A DNA stretch of 64,000 bases from Lachnospiraceae bacterium (GCA_022793375.1 JAAWCS010000001.1:1-64000), one strand, 5' to 3'. Shown: positions 41,810 through 49,985, counted from the stretch's first letter. The notes: generated by a model not told the origin, from the letters alone. Translations and numbers: made by a program.

Positions 41810-43594
41810 TTAGACGGTAGCCAAATGCTCGCCTAAGAGTTTGCCCCAGCACAGGCAGCGGCCGTGGGAATTCCCCTGGATGTTGATCGGGTAATCGTAG
41901 GCGTACATGTCGCCCGAGCAGTTGCCGATGGCGTAGAGACCGGGGATGACCTCGTCGTCCTTGGTCAGCACTTCAAAGTTGTCGGAAATATGGATTCCGC
42001 CGACAACCGCCAGCAGGCCGGTTCCGACCTTGGTAGCGTAGAAGGGGCCTTCCTTGATCGGCGTCATAAATACGGCCTCTTTGTAGAAATCCTCGTCCTC
42101 GCCGGCTTCGCACAGTTCGTTGTAGCGGGCTACGGTCGCCAGGAACTGCTCTTTGGGCACATCGATGGCGTCGGCCAGCTCCTCCAGCGTGTCGCATTTT
42201 ACATAGTTGCTCGTGCTGTCGTTGCTGCCGTTTTCAACGCCCTGTTCTACGGTCTCTACAAAATAGTCAACAGCGTCCTGCTCGTTGGAGCCGTACATAC
42301 GGAAGCTGTCCCAGAACATGCCGCCGCCATAGGGCAGGCCGTTTAAGAGATCGGTCGGCCAGTTTTTGTCAAAGATCGACCAGGCAAAAGTAGACTTGGC
42401 CTGTTCCATGATGCCGACGCATTTGCCCTGGACCCATGTCGCCTCATTCATAAAACGCTTGCCCTTGGGGCTTACGAAGAGGAACGGGCCATGGAAACCG
42501 GCGGCTGCCTGCGGATGCATCATGGTCGGCCAGGGGCCGTCCTGGAGGCCGGCGCCTACCCAGCAGGCCATTTTATGGCCGTCGCCCGTATTGCCGAAAT
42601 CGCTGCAGAGCCGCTGCAGAACCTTGGTGCCGATGGGGGCGAAATATTCCATCATCTCATCATCGCGGCTGATGTCGCCGGTTGCCAGAACGACTGCTTT
42701 GGAGGCCGTGTATTTGATATAACCGTTTTCGTTGGTGCAGACAGCTCCGGTGATGCGAGCCCCTTCCTTTACCAGCTGTACGGCCGGGGTGTTAAAGACG
42801 AACTGTACGTTGTCGCCGCCCTGTTCCTCGGCATATTTCTTCAAAAGATAGGGCGTGCCCAGGGCCATGCCGTATTCCTCAAAGATCGGGCCGCCGGCCA
42901 GCATATGATAGGAATGCTCTTCTTTATGTACCGGGCTGTTGGAAGCGTTGGCGGTAATCAGGCAGGTCGTGCCGTTTGCCTCGGCGATGTCTAACAGCCA
43001 GTCCATGCAGCGCTCGGACTCGCGGAAATATTTGGCGACCAGGGATTCGCGGCAGCGGCCGCCGCAGGTTTTCATCCAGCGGGCCATGTTGAGCGGCTTG
43101 TCAATGACATAGCCCTCCGATTCGTAGGGCTTTAAGGCGCGCGACGAGATCGCGCCGGTGCCGCCGACGCCATGGCCGTTTAATTTATCGTCTTTTTCGA
43201 GCAGAGTCACCTTCAGGCCCTGTTCGGCGCAGGAAGCGGCCGCGGCCACGCCGGAGTAACCGCCGCCGATGATCAGCACTTCCGTCTCGACGGTTTCTTT
43301 AATCTGCGACTCGTCAATCGGTTCGGGAGCTACTTCCCAGGAATGGCCTCTGAGAGTCGTCTCTTGGGCCGCGGCCGTGGTTTCCGGTACGGCGGCACTG
43401 GTGGTTTCCGGTGCGGCAGCTGTGGTCGCGGCCTGCGTGGCGGCTTCAGTCGCAGCCTCGGTAGCGGCTATTGTCGATTCACTGGCCGCTGTAGAGCATC
43501 CGCCAAGGACACCCATCGCGGCAACGCTGACAGCGCCGGCCGCCGCGCTCTTTAAAAAGTCTCTGCGGGAGATTCCGTTCGTATTCGTTTTCAT
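41810..43594 (-). CDS. Tat-exported FAD-dependent fumarate reductase-like lipoprotein
   Basis: The 594-residue flavoprotein has a twin-arginine signal (SRRDFLK, residues 9-15) joined to a lipobox (VLGGC, Cys33), so it is exported folded and lipid-anchored. An Ala/Thr/Glu-rich linker (34-80) precedes the FAD domain (EVLIIGGGYSGVAAAASCAE, LLEKDDKLNGHG) and a substrate-capping domain; GLYAIGNCSGDMYAYDYP closes the flavin site. The family includes fumarate, urocanate and related enoate reductases used as extracytoplasmic electron acceptors' enzymes in gut anaerobes; the substrate cannot be read from sequence. No FMN-binding domain or haem motif is present, so an external donor is needed. The ATG at 43594 follows AGGAGG; the frame open up to 43696 lacks a site. 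Confidence 0.9.
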   Translation of the reverse strand: MKTNTNGISRRDFLKSAAAGAVSVAAMGVLGGCSTAASESTIAATEAATEAATQAATTAAAPETTSAAVPETTAAAQETTLRGHSWEVAPEPIDESQIKETVETEVLIIGGGYSGVAAAASCAEQGLKVTLLEKDDKLNGHGVGGTGAISSRALKPYESEGYVIDKPLNMARWMKTCGGRCRESLVAKYFRESERCMDWLLDIAEANGTTCLITANASNSPVHKEEHSYHMLAGGPIFEEYGMALGTPYLLKKYAEEQGGDNVQFVFNTPAVQLVKEGARITGAVCTNENGYIKYTASKAVVLATGDISRDDEMMEYFAPIGTKVLQRLCSDFGNTGDGHKMACWVGAGLQDGPWPTMMHPQAAAGFHGPFLFVSPKGKRFMNEATWVQGKCVGIMEQAKSTFAWSIFDKNWPTDLLNGLPYGGGMFWDSFRMYGSNEQDAVDYFVETVEQGVENGSNDSTSNYVKCDTLEELADAIDVPKEQFLATVARYNELCEAGEDEDFYKEAVFMTPIKEGPFYATKVGTGLLAVVGGIHISDNFEVLTKDDEVIPGLYAIGNCSGDMYAYDYPINIQGNSHGRCLCWGKLLGEHLATV

Positions 43595-43641
43595 GGTTTT
43601 TCCTCCTGTTTTTATGCGGTTCTTGTAAAAGAACTGTTTAT

Positions 43642-43670
43642 ATTTTATCAACATCAGGAGGGAATGAAAA
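43642..43670 (-). promoter_or_regulatory. Predicted promoter of the FAD reductase gene
   Basis: On the minus strand TTTTCA (43670-43665) and TAAAAT (43647-43642) are spaced 17 bp. Confidence 0.5.
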
Positions 43671-43735
43671 GCAGGATTCTGTTGTCTGGATGACAAGAAG
43701 AGATTGTCAGAAAGCGATCATTGCCGGAAAGAAGC

Positions 43736-43773
43736 GGCGGCTGTCAGGAGAATGACGTCTGAGACAGGCCGCC
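43736..43773 (-). terminator. Stem-loop terminator after the zinc-ribbon membrane protein gene
   Basis: On the minus strand GGCGGCCTGTC pairs with GACAGCCGCC (one bulged C), followed by GCTTCTTTCC. It separates this gene from the FAD reductase downstream. Confidence 0.6.
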
Positions 43774-43796
43774 GTGGTTTAAAACAAGAAAGCCGC

Positions 43797-44348
43797 TTAG
43801 AAAAACAGCCGGCGCAGACGGAACAGATTCAGTCCGTAGGTCAGTTCTATTTCCTGGAAGAACGATTCATATTCTTCGGGCGACATGGAGCCAATGGTGC
43901 GCAGGCCGATCAGCATCAGAGCCAGCAGCAGAATACCGATCACAACGTTTAAGCAGGCCATGACAATGCCGGCAATAGCCATACCCTTTCCCTGGGATTT
44001 CAGGCCCAGAATACCGAAAATAAGACCCAGGACGCCCAGAATCAGGCTCATTGCGCCATAGGTCATCATCGAACAACAGACGCCGACCAGGCCGATGATG
44101 CCCAGCACCATCGAAGCGATGGCAAAACCCTTGCGGGCGCCGGACTGGCGCTCATAGACAGGCTCCTGCTGATAGTAGCCGCCGTACTGGCTGCGGTTAT
44201 CCTGGTAATAGTCGCTGCCGGTATCAAAGCTGCCGCCCTGCGAAGCCTGGTCCATCTCCTGATAGCCGCTGCCGTCAACCGGAGTCCCGCACTCGCTGCA
44301 ATGCGTGCTTTTGTTCGGAAGCTCTTTTCCGCATACTTTACAATACAT
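43797..44348 (-). CDS. Zinc-ribbon membrane protein of DUF4190 type
   Basis: The 183-residue protein begins with a double-CxxC zinc ribbon (MYCKVCGKELPNKSTHCSECG), then a Tyr/Gln/Gly-rich linker (about 30-70) and a DUF4190-like block with membrane helices (about 73-100, GFAIASMVLGIIGLVGVCC and following, and 120-150, AIAGIVMACLNVVIGILLLA). The C-terminus is short and basic. Such proteins are common in Firmicutes; their function is not known. Start after AAGGAGAGAGGATCT. It lies downstream of rubredoxin on the same strand, with stem-loops in between. Confidence 0.82.
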   Translation of the reverse strand: MYCKVCGKELPNKSTHCSECGTPVDGSGYQEMDQASQGGSFDTGSDYYQDNRSQYGGYYQQEPVYERQSGARKGFAIASMVLGIIGLVGVCCSMMTYGAMSLILGVLGLIFGILGLKSQGKGMAIAGIVMACLNVVIGILLLALMLIGLRTIGSMSPEEYESFFQEIELTYGLNLFRLRRLFF

Positions 44349-44391
44349 AGATCCTCTCTCCTTATAAAAGACGGTTTTACACCTGTCTTAT

Positions 44392-44420
44392 ACGGCTGCC
44401 AAAACCGGTCTGGCAGCCGT
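44392..44420. terminator. Perfect stem-loop between rubredoxin and the zinc-ribbon protein gene
   Basis: ACGGCTGCCA (44392-44401) pairs with TGGCAGCCGT (44411-44420) around nine bases. A second, weaker stem (AAGAC..GTCTT with a TTTTAT tail on the minus strand, about 44363-44391) follows in the rubredoxin direction and could complete termination. Confidence 0.55.
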
Positions 44421-44455
44421 CCTTTCTCTTAATTGTACCGGGCGCGACGCAGTCT

Positions 44456-44611
44456 TTATTCGGCTTCAAATACTTCTTTTCCCATCTGGCACAAAGGACA
44501 GAGAAAATCCTCGGGGACCTCGTCCCATTTTGTACCGGCGGCAATGCCGTTTTCCGGATCGCCGGTCTCTTCGTCGTATACATATCCGCATACCGTGCAA
44601 ACATATTTCAT
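44456..44611 (-). CDS. Rubredoxin
   Basis: The 51-residue iron protein transfers single electrons in the cytosol, and in anaerobes commonly feeds flavodiiron proteins such as the one at 11650. The FeS4 site is given by CTVCGYVYDEETGDPENGI and CPLCQMGKEVFEAE: four cysteines at 5, 8, 38 and 41. The second knuckle usually reads CPxCG; here a glutamine replaces the glycine, an uncommon change that may alter the hydrogen bonding around the cluster. The ATG at 44611 follows AAAGGAG; the frame is open further upstream to 44890, but that extension has no rubredoxin homology and crosses the promoter. It has its own promoter and a copy of the leader element. Confidence 0.95.
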   Translation of the reverse strand: MKYVCTVCGYVYDEETGDPENGIAAGTKWDEVPEDFLCPLCQMGKEVFEAE

Positions 44612-44628
44612 AGAAATACTCCTTTCTG

Positions 44629-44670
44629 ATGTCGCCTGTGTTCTCAGGGCATGATGACACACTTCTGTGT
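44629..44670 (-). promoter_or_regulatory. Leader element before rubredoxin
   Basis: Read on the minus strand: ACACAGAAGTGT stem-loop, then CATCATGCCCTGAGAACACA and GGCGAC, followed eight bases later by AAAGGAG. The core is the same as in the chemoreceptor leader, with compensating-type differences (ACAC/GTGT instead of ACACC/GGTGT; CAGGC instead of CGGGC). The ATG-CCC-TGA frame is at 44652-44644. Confidence 0.6.
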
Positions 44671-44687
44671 TTCCTTTTACCGATACT

Positions 44688-44716
44688 ACTATACTGCGAA
44701 AAACCGCCGCTGTCAA
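44688..44716 (-). promoter_or_regulatory. Predicted promoter of rubredoxin
   Basis: On the minus strand TTGACA (44716-44711) and TATAGT (44693-44688) are spaced 17 bp. Transcription would start about 10 bases before the leader element. Confidence 0.8.
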
Positions 44717-44834
44717 TTCTTCCCCGAATAGTCGGAAATTATGTGTTTTTTGACAAAGGAACGAATGCAAAAGAAGGACGGGGCTGTCTGCGGCCGGCGT
44801 CACAGAAAATTCAAAGAAATTTTTATTTCCCCCC

Positions 44835-44863
44835 TTTTCTTTTTCCGGAAAACGTGGTATACC
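44835..44863 (+). promoter_or_regulatory. Possible promoter of clpB
   Basis: TTTTCT (44835-44840) and TATACC (44858-44863) are spaced 17 bp, with TGG before the -10 box as in extended promoters. The match is weak. The operator described next lies just downstream, where it is expected. Besides these items and the two leader elements, the 44612-44973 gap contains nothing else recognisable. Confidence 0.4.
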
Positions 44864-44876
44864 ATAAATGTAAGAA

Positions 44877-44903
44877 TTAGCACTCAACAAGCGAGGCGGC
44901 TAA
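44877..44903 (+). promoter_or_regulatory. CIRCE operator (HrcA-binding site) before clpB
   Basis: The left arm TTAGCACTC (44877-44885) is a perfect match to the CIRCE consensus; after nine bases the right arm is GGCGGCTAA (44895-44903), matching six of nine positions of GAGTGCTAA. It lies about 70 bp upstream of the clpB start. HrcA repression released by heat is the expected control; the degenerate right arm suggests weaker repression. Confidence 0.75.
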
Positions 44904-44915
44904 CAATGCCGCCGG

Positions 44916-44955
44916 ACACCACAAGGATATACTATTATGGCCTGAGAACACAGGC
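44916..44955 (+). promoter_or_regulatory. Leader element before clpB
   Basis: ACACCACAAGGATATACTATT leads into ATGGCCTGA (44937-44945) and a GCCTG-AGAACA-CAGGC hairpin (44940-44955), directly before the AAAGGTGG ribosome site. The upstream ACACC lacks its local GGTGT partner, but ACCAC could instead pair with GTGGT of the ribosome site, which would mask it. The core is shared with the chemoreceptor and rubredoxin leaders. Confidence 0.6.
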
Positions 44956-44973
44956 AGGAAAGGTGGTTTTTGT

Positions 44974-47583
44974 ATGAATATCAGTAAATTTACGCAGAAT
45001 TCCGTGCAGGCAGTCCAGAACTGTGAAAAGCTGGCTTATCGGTACGGAAATCAACAGATCGACGAGGAACATCTGTTAGCAAGCCTGTGGGACTTAGAGG
45101 ACAGCCTGATTCGTCAGCTTCTAATTAAAATGGGAGTGGACGAGACGGCGTTTTCCCAAAGTCTGCAAACGGCGCTGGACAGCCGCACAAAAGTATCGGG
45201 CGGCAGCGTCTATATCAGCGCGGACTTGAATCAGGTGCTGTTAAATGCCGAGGATGAGGCAAAGCGCATGGGCGACCAGTACGTGTCGGTGGAACATTTG
45301 TTTTTATCGATGCTGGCAACGCCGAACCGGGCGGTGAAGGAGATATTCCGTCAGTACGGAATCAATAAGGAAGCGTTTCTGCAGGCGCTGTCCACGGTGC
45401 GCGGCAACCAACAAGTGACGAGCGACAATCCGGAGGCCACTTATGATACGCTGAAAAAATACGGGACGGATCTGGTGGAGCGGGCGCGGGAGCAGAAGCT
45501 GGACCCGGTCATCGGCCGCGATGCGGAGATCCGCAACGTCGTGCGGATTTTGTCGCGCAAATCCAAAAACAACCCCGTGCTGATCGGGGAACCCGGCGTC
45601 GGCAAGACGGCCGTGGCAGAAGGGCTGGCACAGCGGATCGTGCGCGGCGACGTCCCCCAGGGCCTGAAAAACAAAACGGTTTTTTCCCTGGATATGGGCG
45701 CGCTGGTAGCCGGCGCCAAGTACCGCGGGGAATTTGAAGAGCGTCTGAAAGCCGTCCTGGAGGAGGTGCGAAAGAGCGAAGGCCAGATTATCCTTTTTAT
45801 CGATGAACTGCACCTGATTGTGGGAGCCGGCAAGAGCGACGGGGCGATGGACGCCGGCAATATGCTAAAGCCGATGCTGGCCCGCGGCGAACTGCACTGC
45901 ATCGGGGCGACGACGCTTGACGAGTACCGCAAATACATTGAAAAAGACGCGGCCCTCGAACGCCGCTTTCAGCCGGTACTGGTGGATGAGCCGACCGTAG
46001 AGGACACGATTTCGATTCTGCGCGGCTTAAAAGAACGCTATGAAGTATTCCACAGCGTAAAAATTACCGACGGCGCGCTTGTAAGCGCGGCCACGCTTTC
46101 CGGGCGCTATATCACCGACCGTTTCCTGCCGGACAAGGCGATTGACCTGGTGGACGAAGCCTGCGCCCTGGTAAAGACGGAACTTGATTCGATGCCGGCG
46201 GAGCTGGACGAGCTGTCGCGCAAGATTACGCAGATGGAGATCGAGGAGGCGGCACTGAAAAAAGAGACCGACCGTTTAAGCGGCGACCGTCTGGAGGCTT
46301 TGCAGAAAGAACTGGCCGAACTGCGCGATGAATTCGGCCGTCTGAAGGCGCAGTGGGACAACGAAAAGAGCAGCGTCGACAAGCTGTCCCGCCTGCGGGA
46401 GGAGATCGACGAGGTAAACCGGCAGATCCAGGCGGCGACCCAGGCATATGATTTAAACAAGGCGGCGGAACTGCAGTACGGCCGTCTGCCGGATCTGAAA
46501 AAGGAGCTGGCGGCCGAGGAGGAACGCATCAAAGACCAGGATCTTTCCCTGGTGCGTGAGGCGGTGACCGAGGAGGAGATTGAACGGATCGTCTCCCGCT
46601 GGACCGGCATTCCGGTGGCAAAATTAACGGAAGGTGAGCGCCAGAAGATTCTTCATTTGGAGGAGGAGCTGCACAAACGGGTCGTGGGCCAGGAGGAGGG
46701 CGTTTCCAAGGTCACGGAGGCGATTATCCGCTCCCACGCCGGCATTAAGGACCCCAATGCGCCGATTGGTTCCTTCCTCTTTTTGGGGCCGACCGGCGTC
46801 GGCAAGACGGAACTGGCAAAGACGCTGGCCGCCAGCCTTTTTGACGATGAGAGCAATATGGTGCGCATCGATATGAGCGAATACATGGAGAAGTATTCCG
46901 TATCCCGCCTGATCGGGGCCCCTCCCGGATATGTGGGCTACGACGAGGGCGGCCAGCTGACGGAAGCGGTGCGGCGCAAACCTTACAGTGTGGTGCTGTT
47001 TGACGAGATTGAAAAAGCGCACCCGGACGTGTTCAACGTGCTTTTGCAGGTGCTCGACGACGGCCGGATCACCGATTCCCAGGGCCGGACCGTGGATTTT
47101 AAGAATACGATCTTGATTATGACCTCCAATATCGGTTCGCCGTATCTCTTAGACGGCATCGGCGCGGACGGCAATATCCGAAAGGAAGCCGAGGAAGCGG
47201 TGATGAAGGACCTGCGGGCCCATTTCCGGCCGGAGTTTCTAAACCGCCTGGATGAGATTATCCTCTTTAAGCCGCTTACAAAGGACAATATTACCTCGAT
47301 TATCGACCTGATGATCGGCAATATCAACGCCCGTCTGGCCGGGCAGGAGCTGAGGGTGCGGCTGACAAAAGCGGCGAAGGCCTTTGTCGTCGAGAACGGC
47401 TACGATCCGGTTTACGGCGCCAGGCCCTTGAACCGATATCTGAAAAAACATGTGGAAACGCTGGCGGCGCGGCTGATTTTGAGCGGCAATGTGCGCGCGG
47501 GCGACACGATTGTGATCGATGAGGAGGGAGGAAGCCTGCAGGGAAAAATCGTGCAGGAGGGGCTCTCTGTGAGAAAGGAGTGA
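44974..47583 (+). CDS. clpB: ClpB disaggregase
   Basis: ClpB (869 residues) is the hexameric AAA+ chaperone that, with DnaK, resolves protein aggregates. The N-terminal Clp-N repeat domain (1-145) is followed by NBD1 with [14 protein letters not shown] and [10 protein letters not shown], the middle coiled coil (about 400-530) that defines ClpB/ClpC-type proteins, and NBD2 with [35 protein letters not shown] and a C-terminal domain containing [20 protein letters not shown]. No ClpP-binding loop is visible, consistent with a chaperone rather than a protease subunit. It starts after GGAAAGGTGGTTTTTGT and is preceded by a CIRCE operator and the shared leader element. A small DUF4250 gene is coupled behind it. 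Confidence 0.97.
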   Translation: MNISKFTQNSVQAVQNCEKLAYRYGNQQIDEEHLLASLWDLEDSLIRQLLIKMGVDETAFSQSLQTALDSRTKVSGGSVYISADLNQVLLNAEDEAKRMGDQYVSVEHLFLSMLATPNRAVKEIFRQYGINKEAFLQALSTVRGNQQVTSDNPEATYDTLKKYGTDLVERAREQKLDPVIGRDAEIRNVVRILSRKSKNNPVLIGEPGVGKTAVAEGLAQRIVRGDVPQGLKNKTVFSLDMGALVAGAKYRGEFEERLKAVLEEVRKSEGQIILFIDELHLIVGAGKSDGAMDAGNMLKPMLARGELHCIGATTLDEYRKYIEKDAALERRFQPVLVDEPTVEDTISILRGLKERYEVFHSVKITDGALVSAATLSGRYITDRFLPDKAIDLVDEACALVKTELDSMPAELDELSRKITQMEIEEAALKKETDRLSGDRLEALQKELAELRDEFGRLKAQWDNEKSSVDKLSRLREEIDEVNRQIQAATQAYDLNKAAELQYGRLPDLKKELAAEEERIKDQDLSLVREAVTEEEIERIVSRWTGIPVAKLTEGERQKILHLEEELHKRVVGQEEGVSKVTEAIIRSHAGIKDPNAPIGSFLFLGPTGVGKTELAKTLAASLFDDESNMVRIDMSEYMEKYSVSRLIGAPPGYVGYDEGGQLTEAVRRKPYSVVLFDEIEKAHPDVFNVLLQVLDDGRITDSQGRTVDFKNTILIMTSNIGSPYLLDGIGADGNIRKEAEEAVMKDLRAHFRPEFLNRLDEIILFKPLTKDNITSIIDLMIGNINARLAGQELRVRLTKAAKAFVVENGYDPVYGARPLNRYLKKHVETLAARLILSGNVRAGDTIVIDEEGGSLQGKIVQEGLSVRKE

Positions 47584-47587
47584 ACAA

Positions 47588-47767
47588 ATGGACGCGACAC
47601 CAAAGGACCCGGCCATGCTTTTGAGCTTTGTAAACCTGAAGCTGCGGGATTATTATTCGAGCCTTGAAGAACTGTGCGCGGCGCTCTCCCTGGATCGGGA
47701 GGAACTATGCAGAACGCTTGCCAATGCAGAGTATGAATACGATCCGCGGACGAACCAGTTTGTATAA
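47588..47767 (+). CDS. DUF4250 small protein, 59 residues
   Basis: Four bases after the clpB stop an ATG follows AAAGGAGTGAACAA and opens a 59-codon frame. The product (DPAMLLSFVNLKLRDYYSSL, then EELCAALSLDREELC and EYDPRTNQFV) fits the DUF4250 family, a short single-domain group of Firmicutes with a helical, possibly helix-turn-helix-like core. The function is unknown. Tight coupling to clpB suggests co-expression under heat stress, though this may only reflect read-through. A new promoter for the next gene begins 12 bp after its stop. Confidence 0.85.
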   Translation: MDATPKDPAMLLSFVNLKLRDYYSSLEELCAALSLDREELCRTLANAEYEYDPRTNQFV

Positions 47768-47778
47768 ATCCGTGTATC

Positions 47779-47807
47779 TTGACATCCCTTTTCCCGTTTG
47801 ATAGAAT
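47779..47807 (+). promoter_or_regulatory. Predicted promoter of the sigma factor gene
   Basis: TTGACA (47779-47784) and TAGAAT (47802-47807) are spaced 17 bp; close to the sigma-A consensus. Confidence 0.8.
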
Positions 47808-47866
47808 AAGCATATACCAATGAAAATGTTTACTACAAAGATAAAAAGGATAAAGGAGAGCAGGGG

Positions 47867-48496
47867 ATGGCGCACGATCGGAACAGGAAGCAGCCGATTG
47901 ACGGGGATGAAGAAGCAAACGAACTGCTGACGATGCTGTACAAAAAGGGGCATAATCTGGCCGATTATATCGTGGAACAGATCCTGGGAGAGCAGATCGG
48001 GCGGGATGAACGCGAGGATTTGGTACAGGACGGTTTCCTTCGCCTGATCCGCAATGTAGAGAAACTAAAGCTTCTGTGCCTGGAGGAACAATTGAGTTAC
48101 ATGTACAAAGCGATGCAGAGCGTCGCTTTTGACCAGGCGCGGAAGCTTTCGCAGAAAAGAATCCAGGGGCTGCCGAATGAGCGGACATTTCCGGGACAGG
48201 CGGCAGGCGGGCTGTCGCCGGAGGAGCAGTATATAAAGAAGGAACGGGACAGCGACGTTGTGCGCTGCCTGAACCGGGCGCTTCTGCGGCTGACGGTAAG
48301 AGACCGCGCCCTTTTAACGCTGAAATACCGGGACCAGCACAGTGACCGTGAAATCGGCGAACAGCTGGGAATTAAAAGGGTGTATGTGCGCGTTTATATG
48401 GCGCGGGCGCGAAAACGACTGGCAGCTTTTTACCTGGAGGAAACGTCGAGGACAGATAAGAATCAGAACGAAAAAGCGGCTTGTGCGGGGCGGTGA
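47867..48496 (+). CDS. Sigma-70 family RNA polymerase sigma factor
   Basis: The 209-residue protein has a short region 2 (EREDLVQDGFLRLIRNVEKL, then YMYKAMQSVAFDQARKLSQKR) and a region 4 helix-turn-helix (LTVRDRALLTLKYRDQHSDR, then EIGEQLGIKRVYVRVYMARARKRL). It lacks regions 1 and 3 and so is of ECF-like or minimal type. No anti-sigma gene is adjacent, and the downstream genes encode potassium uptake from their own promoter. It is preceded by a consensus sigma-A promoter and starts after AAAGGAGAGCAGGGG. The regulon cannot be predicted; the long spacer between regions 2 and 4 (about 50 residues) is Pro/Glu/Gly-rich. Confidence 0.88.
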   Translation: MAHDRNRKQPIDGDEEANELLTMLYKKGHNLADYIVEQILGEQIGRDEREDLVQDGFLRLIRNVEKLKLLCLEEQLSYMYKAMQSVAFDQARKLSQKRIQGLPNERTFPGQAAGGLSPEEQYIKKERDSDVVRCLNRALLRLTVRDRALLTLKYRDQHSDREIGEQLGIKRVYVRVYMARARKRLAAFYLEETSRTDKNQNEKAACAGR

Positions 48497-48512
48497 AGAA
48501 CCGCCCTTTTTT
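48488..48512 (+). terminator. Rho-independent terminator after the sigma factor gene
   Basis: GGGCGGT (48488-48494) pairs with ACCGCCC (48500-48506), followed by T6. The stop codon TGA lies in the hairpin. Confidence 0.85.
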
Positions 48513-48514
48513 GG

Positions 48515-48543
48515 TTGATTATTGGGGAAAAGAGCGCTATAAT
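48515..48543 (+). promoter_or_regulatory. Predicted promoter of trkA-trkH
   Basis: TTGATT (48515-48520) and TATAAT (48538-48543) are spaced 17 bp, immediately after the sigma-gene terminator. The leader carries two small hairpins: GCCC-GAAAA-GGGC (48563-48575) and CCGCCC-TCCCG-GGGCGG (48590-48606). Confidence 0.7.
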
Positions 48544-48619
48544 AAATGCCGTCATTATACATGCCCGAAAAGGGCGACTTAAAATACGGCCGCCCTCCCG
48601 GGGCGGTGTGGAGGGAACC

Positions 48620-49975
48620 ATGCAGATTATTGTCGTAGGCTGCGGAAACGTGGGGTCAACCCTGACGGAGCAGTTGAGTAAGGAAGGACATAATATTGCG
48701 GTGATCGATGCCAAGGGCGAGCGTCTGAAGCGGGTAACGGACAGCTGCGACGTACTGGGCGTATTGGGAAACGGGGCGACCTACAGCGTGCAGATGGAAG
48801 CGGGGATTGAGGAAGCGGACTTGCTGATTGCGGTAACCGATTCGGACGAGATGAATATGCTCTGCTGCCTGATTGCCAAAAAAGCCGGTAACTGCCACAC
48901 GATTGCCCGCGTGCGTAATCCGGTCTACGGTATGGAGATTGAATTTATTAAAGAAGAACTGGGCCTTGCCATGGTCATTAACCCGGAGGCAGCGGCCGCG
49001 ACAGCGATTGCGCGGCTTTTGAAATTCCCTTCGGCGATCGAGGTGGATACCTTTGCCAAAGGGCGGGTGGAGCTGTCAAAGCTGCGCCTGCAGCCTGATA
49101 ATATTTTAGTGGGCTGTTGTCTGAAGGATATTTCCTCCAAGCTCCACTGCGACGTTCTGGTCTGTACGGTGGAGCGGGGCGAGGAGGTAATCATACCCGA
49201 CGGTAATTTTTCCCTGCGGGAAAAGGATTTGATTTCCGTGGTGGCTTCGACGCGCAATATCATTCAGTTTTTTAAGAAAATGGGCATGGCGACCGGGCGC
49301 GTAAAGGATGCGCTGATTGTCGGCGGCGGTTCGACGGCGTATTATCTGGCCAGGCAGCTGCTGGCAATGGGAATTAAGCTGAAAATCGTTGAGCGCGACC
49401 GTGACCGCTGTGAGCAGCTGAGCGAGCTGCTGCCCCAGGCCTCCATTATCCACGGGGACGGTACGGACCGGAGCGTTTTGATGGAGGAGGGGCTGGAAAA
49501 GGCTCAGGCCTTTATCTCGCTGACCAATGTGGATGAAGAAAATATCATGCTGTCCCTGTTTGCCAAGAGCGTGTCAAAGGCCAAGCTGGTGACCCGCGTC
49601 CATCGGATTGCCTATGACGAGATGATCGGCAGCCTGGATATCGGCAGTATCATTTATCCGCGCTATACGACGGCGGAAAATATTTTACGCTATGTACGGG
49701 CAATGTCCAACTCGCTGGGCAGCAATGTGGAGACGCTCTACAAACTGATTGGCGACAAGGCGGAAGCGCTGGAATTCTGGATTCACGAAAAATCGCCGGT
49801 CGTGGGCGTGCCGCTTCAGGAGATGAATCTAAAGCCCAATATCCTGCTGGCCTGCATCAACCGCAGAAACAGCGTGATTATTCCCGGCGGCCAGGATATG
49901 ATCCAGGTAGGAGATACGGTAGTAGTGGTTACCACCAATACGGGGCTTCACGATATCCGGGATATTCTGAGATAG
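48620..49975 (+). CDS. trkA: Trk potassium uptake regulator TrkA
   Basis: The 451-residue cytosolic subunit binds nucleotides and gates the TrkH channel. It contains two RCK units: Rossmann motifs IIVVGCGNVGSTLTEQLS (residue 3 on) and ALIVGGGSTAYYLARQLL (about residue 230 on), each followed by a TrkA-C ligand-binding domain. Acidic residues close the dinucleotide pockets (VIDAKGE, IVERDRD). I chose the ATG at 48620 after GGAGGGAACC; the frame extends up to 48515 through the promoter and leader and is not used. trkH begins 10 bp downstream, so the two are one operon. Confidence 0.95.
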   Translation: MQIIVVGCGNVGSTLTEQLSKEGHNIAVIDAKGERLKRVTDSCDVLGVLGNGATYSVQMEAGIEEADLLIAVTDSDEMNMLCCLIAKKAGNCHTIARVRNPVYGMEIEFIKEELGLAMVINPEAAAATAIARLLKFPSAIEVDTFAKGRVELSKLRLQPDNILVGCCLKDISSKLHCDVLVCTVERGEEVIIPDGNFSLREKDLISVVASTRNIIQFFKKMGMATGRVKDALIVGGGSTAYYLARQLLAMGIKLKIVERDRDRCEQLSELLPQASIIHGDGTDRSVLMEEGLEKAQAFISLTNVDEENIMLSLFAKSVSKAKLVTRVHRIAYDEMIGSLDIGSIIYPRYTTAENILRYVRAMSNSLGSNVETLYKLIGDKAEALEFWIHEKSPVVGVPLQEMNLKPNILLACINRRNSVIIPGGQDMIQVGDTVVVVTTNTGLHDIRDILR

Positions 49976-49985
49976 GGGCAGGGCT

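Noticed and set aside
44612-44890. In-frame N-terminal extension of rubredoxin to 144 residues
   Set aside because: It crosses a consensus promoter and the leader element, and the extra residues have no similarity to rubredoxin.
44741-44977. 78-codon plus-strand frame in the rubredoxin-clpB intergenic region
   Set aside because: It spans the operator and leader, has no ribosome site, and its composition shows no protein character.
48544-48619. c-di-AMP (ydaO-type) riboswitch suspected before trkA
   Set aside because: The leader is under 80 bases with two tiny hairpins; ydaO-type riboswitches are much longer and have a distinct conserved core.
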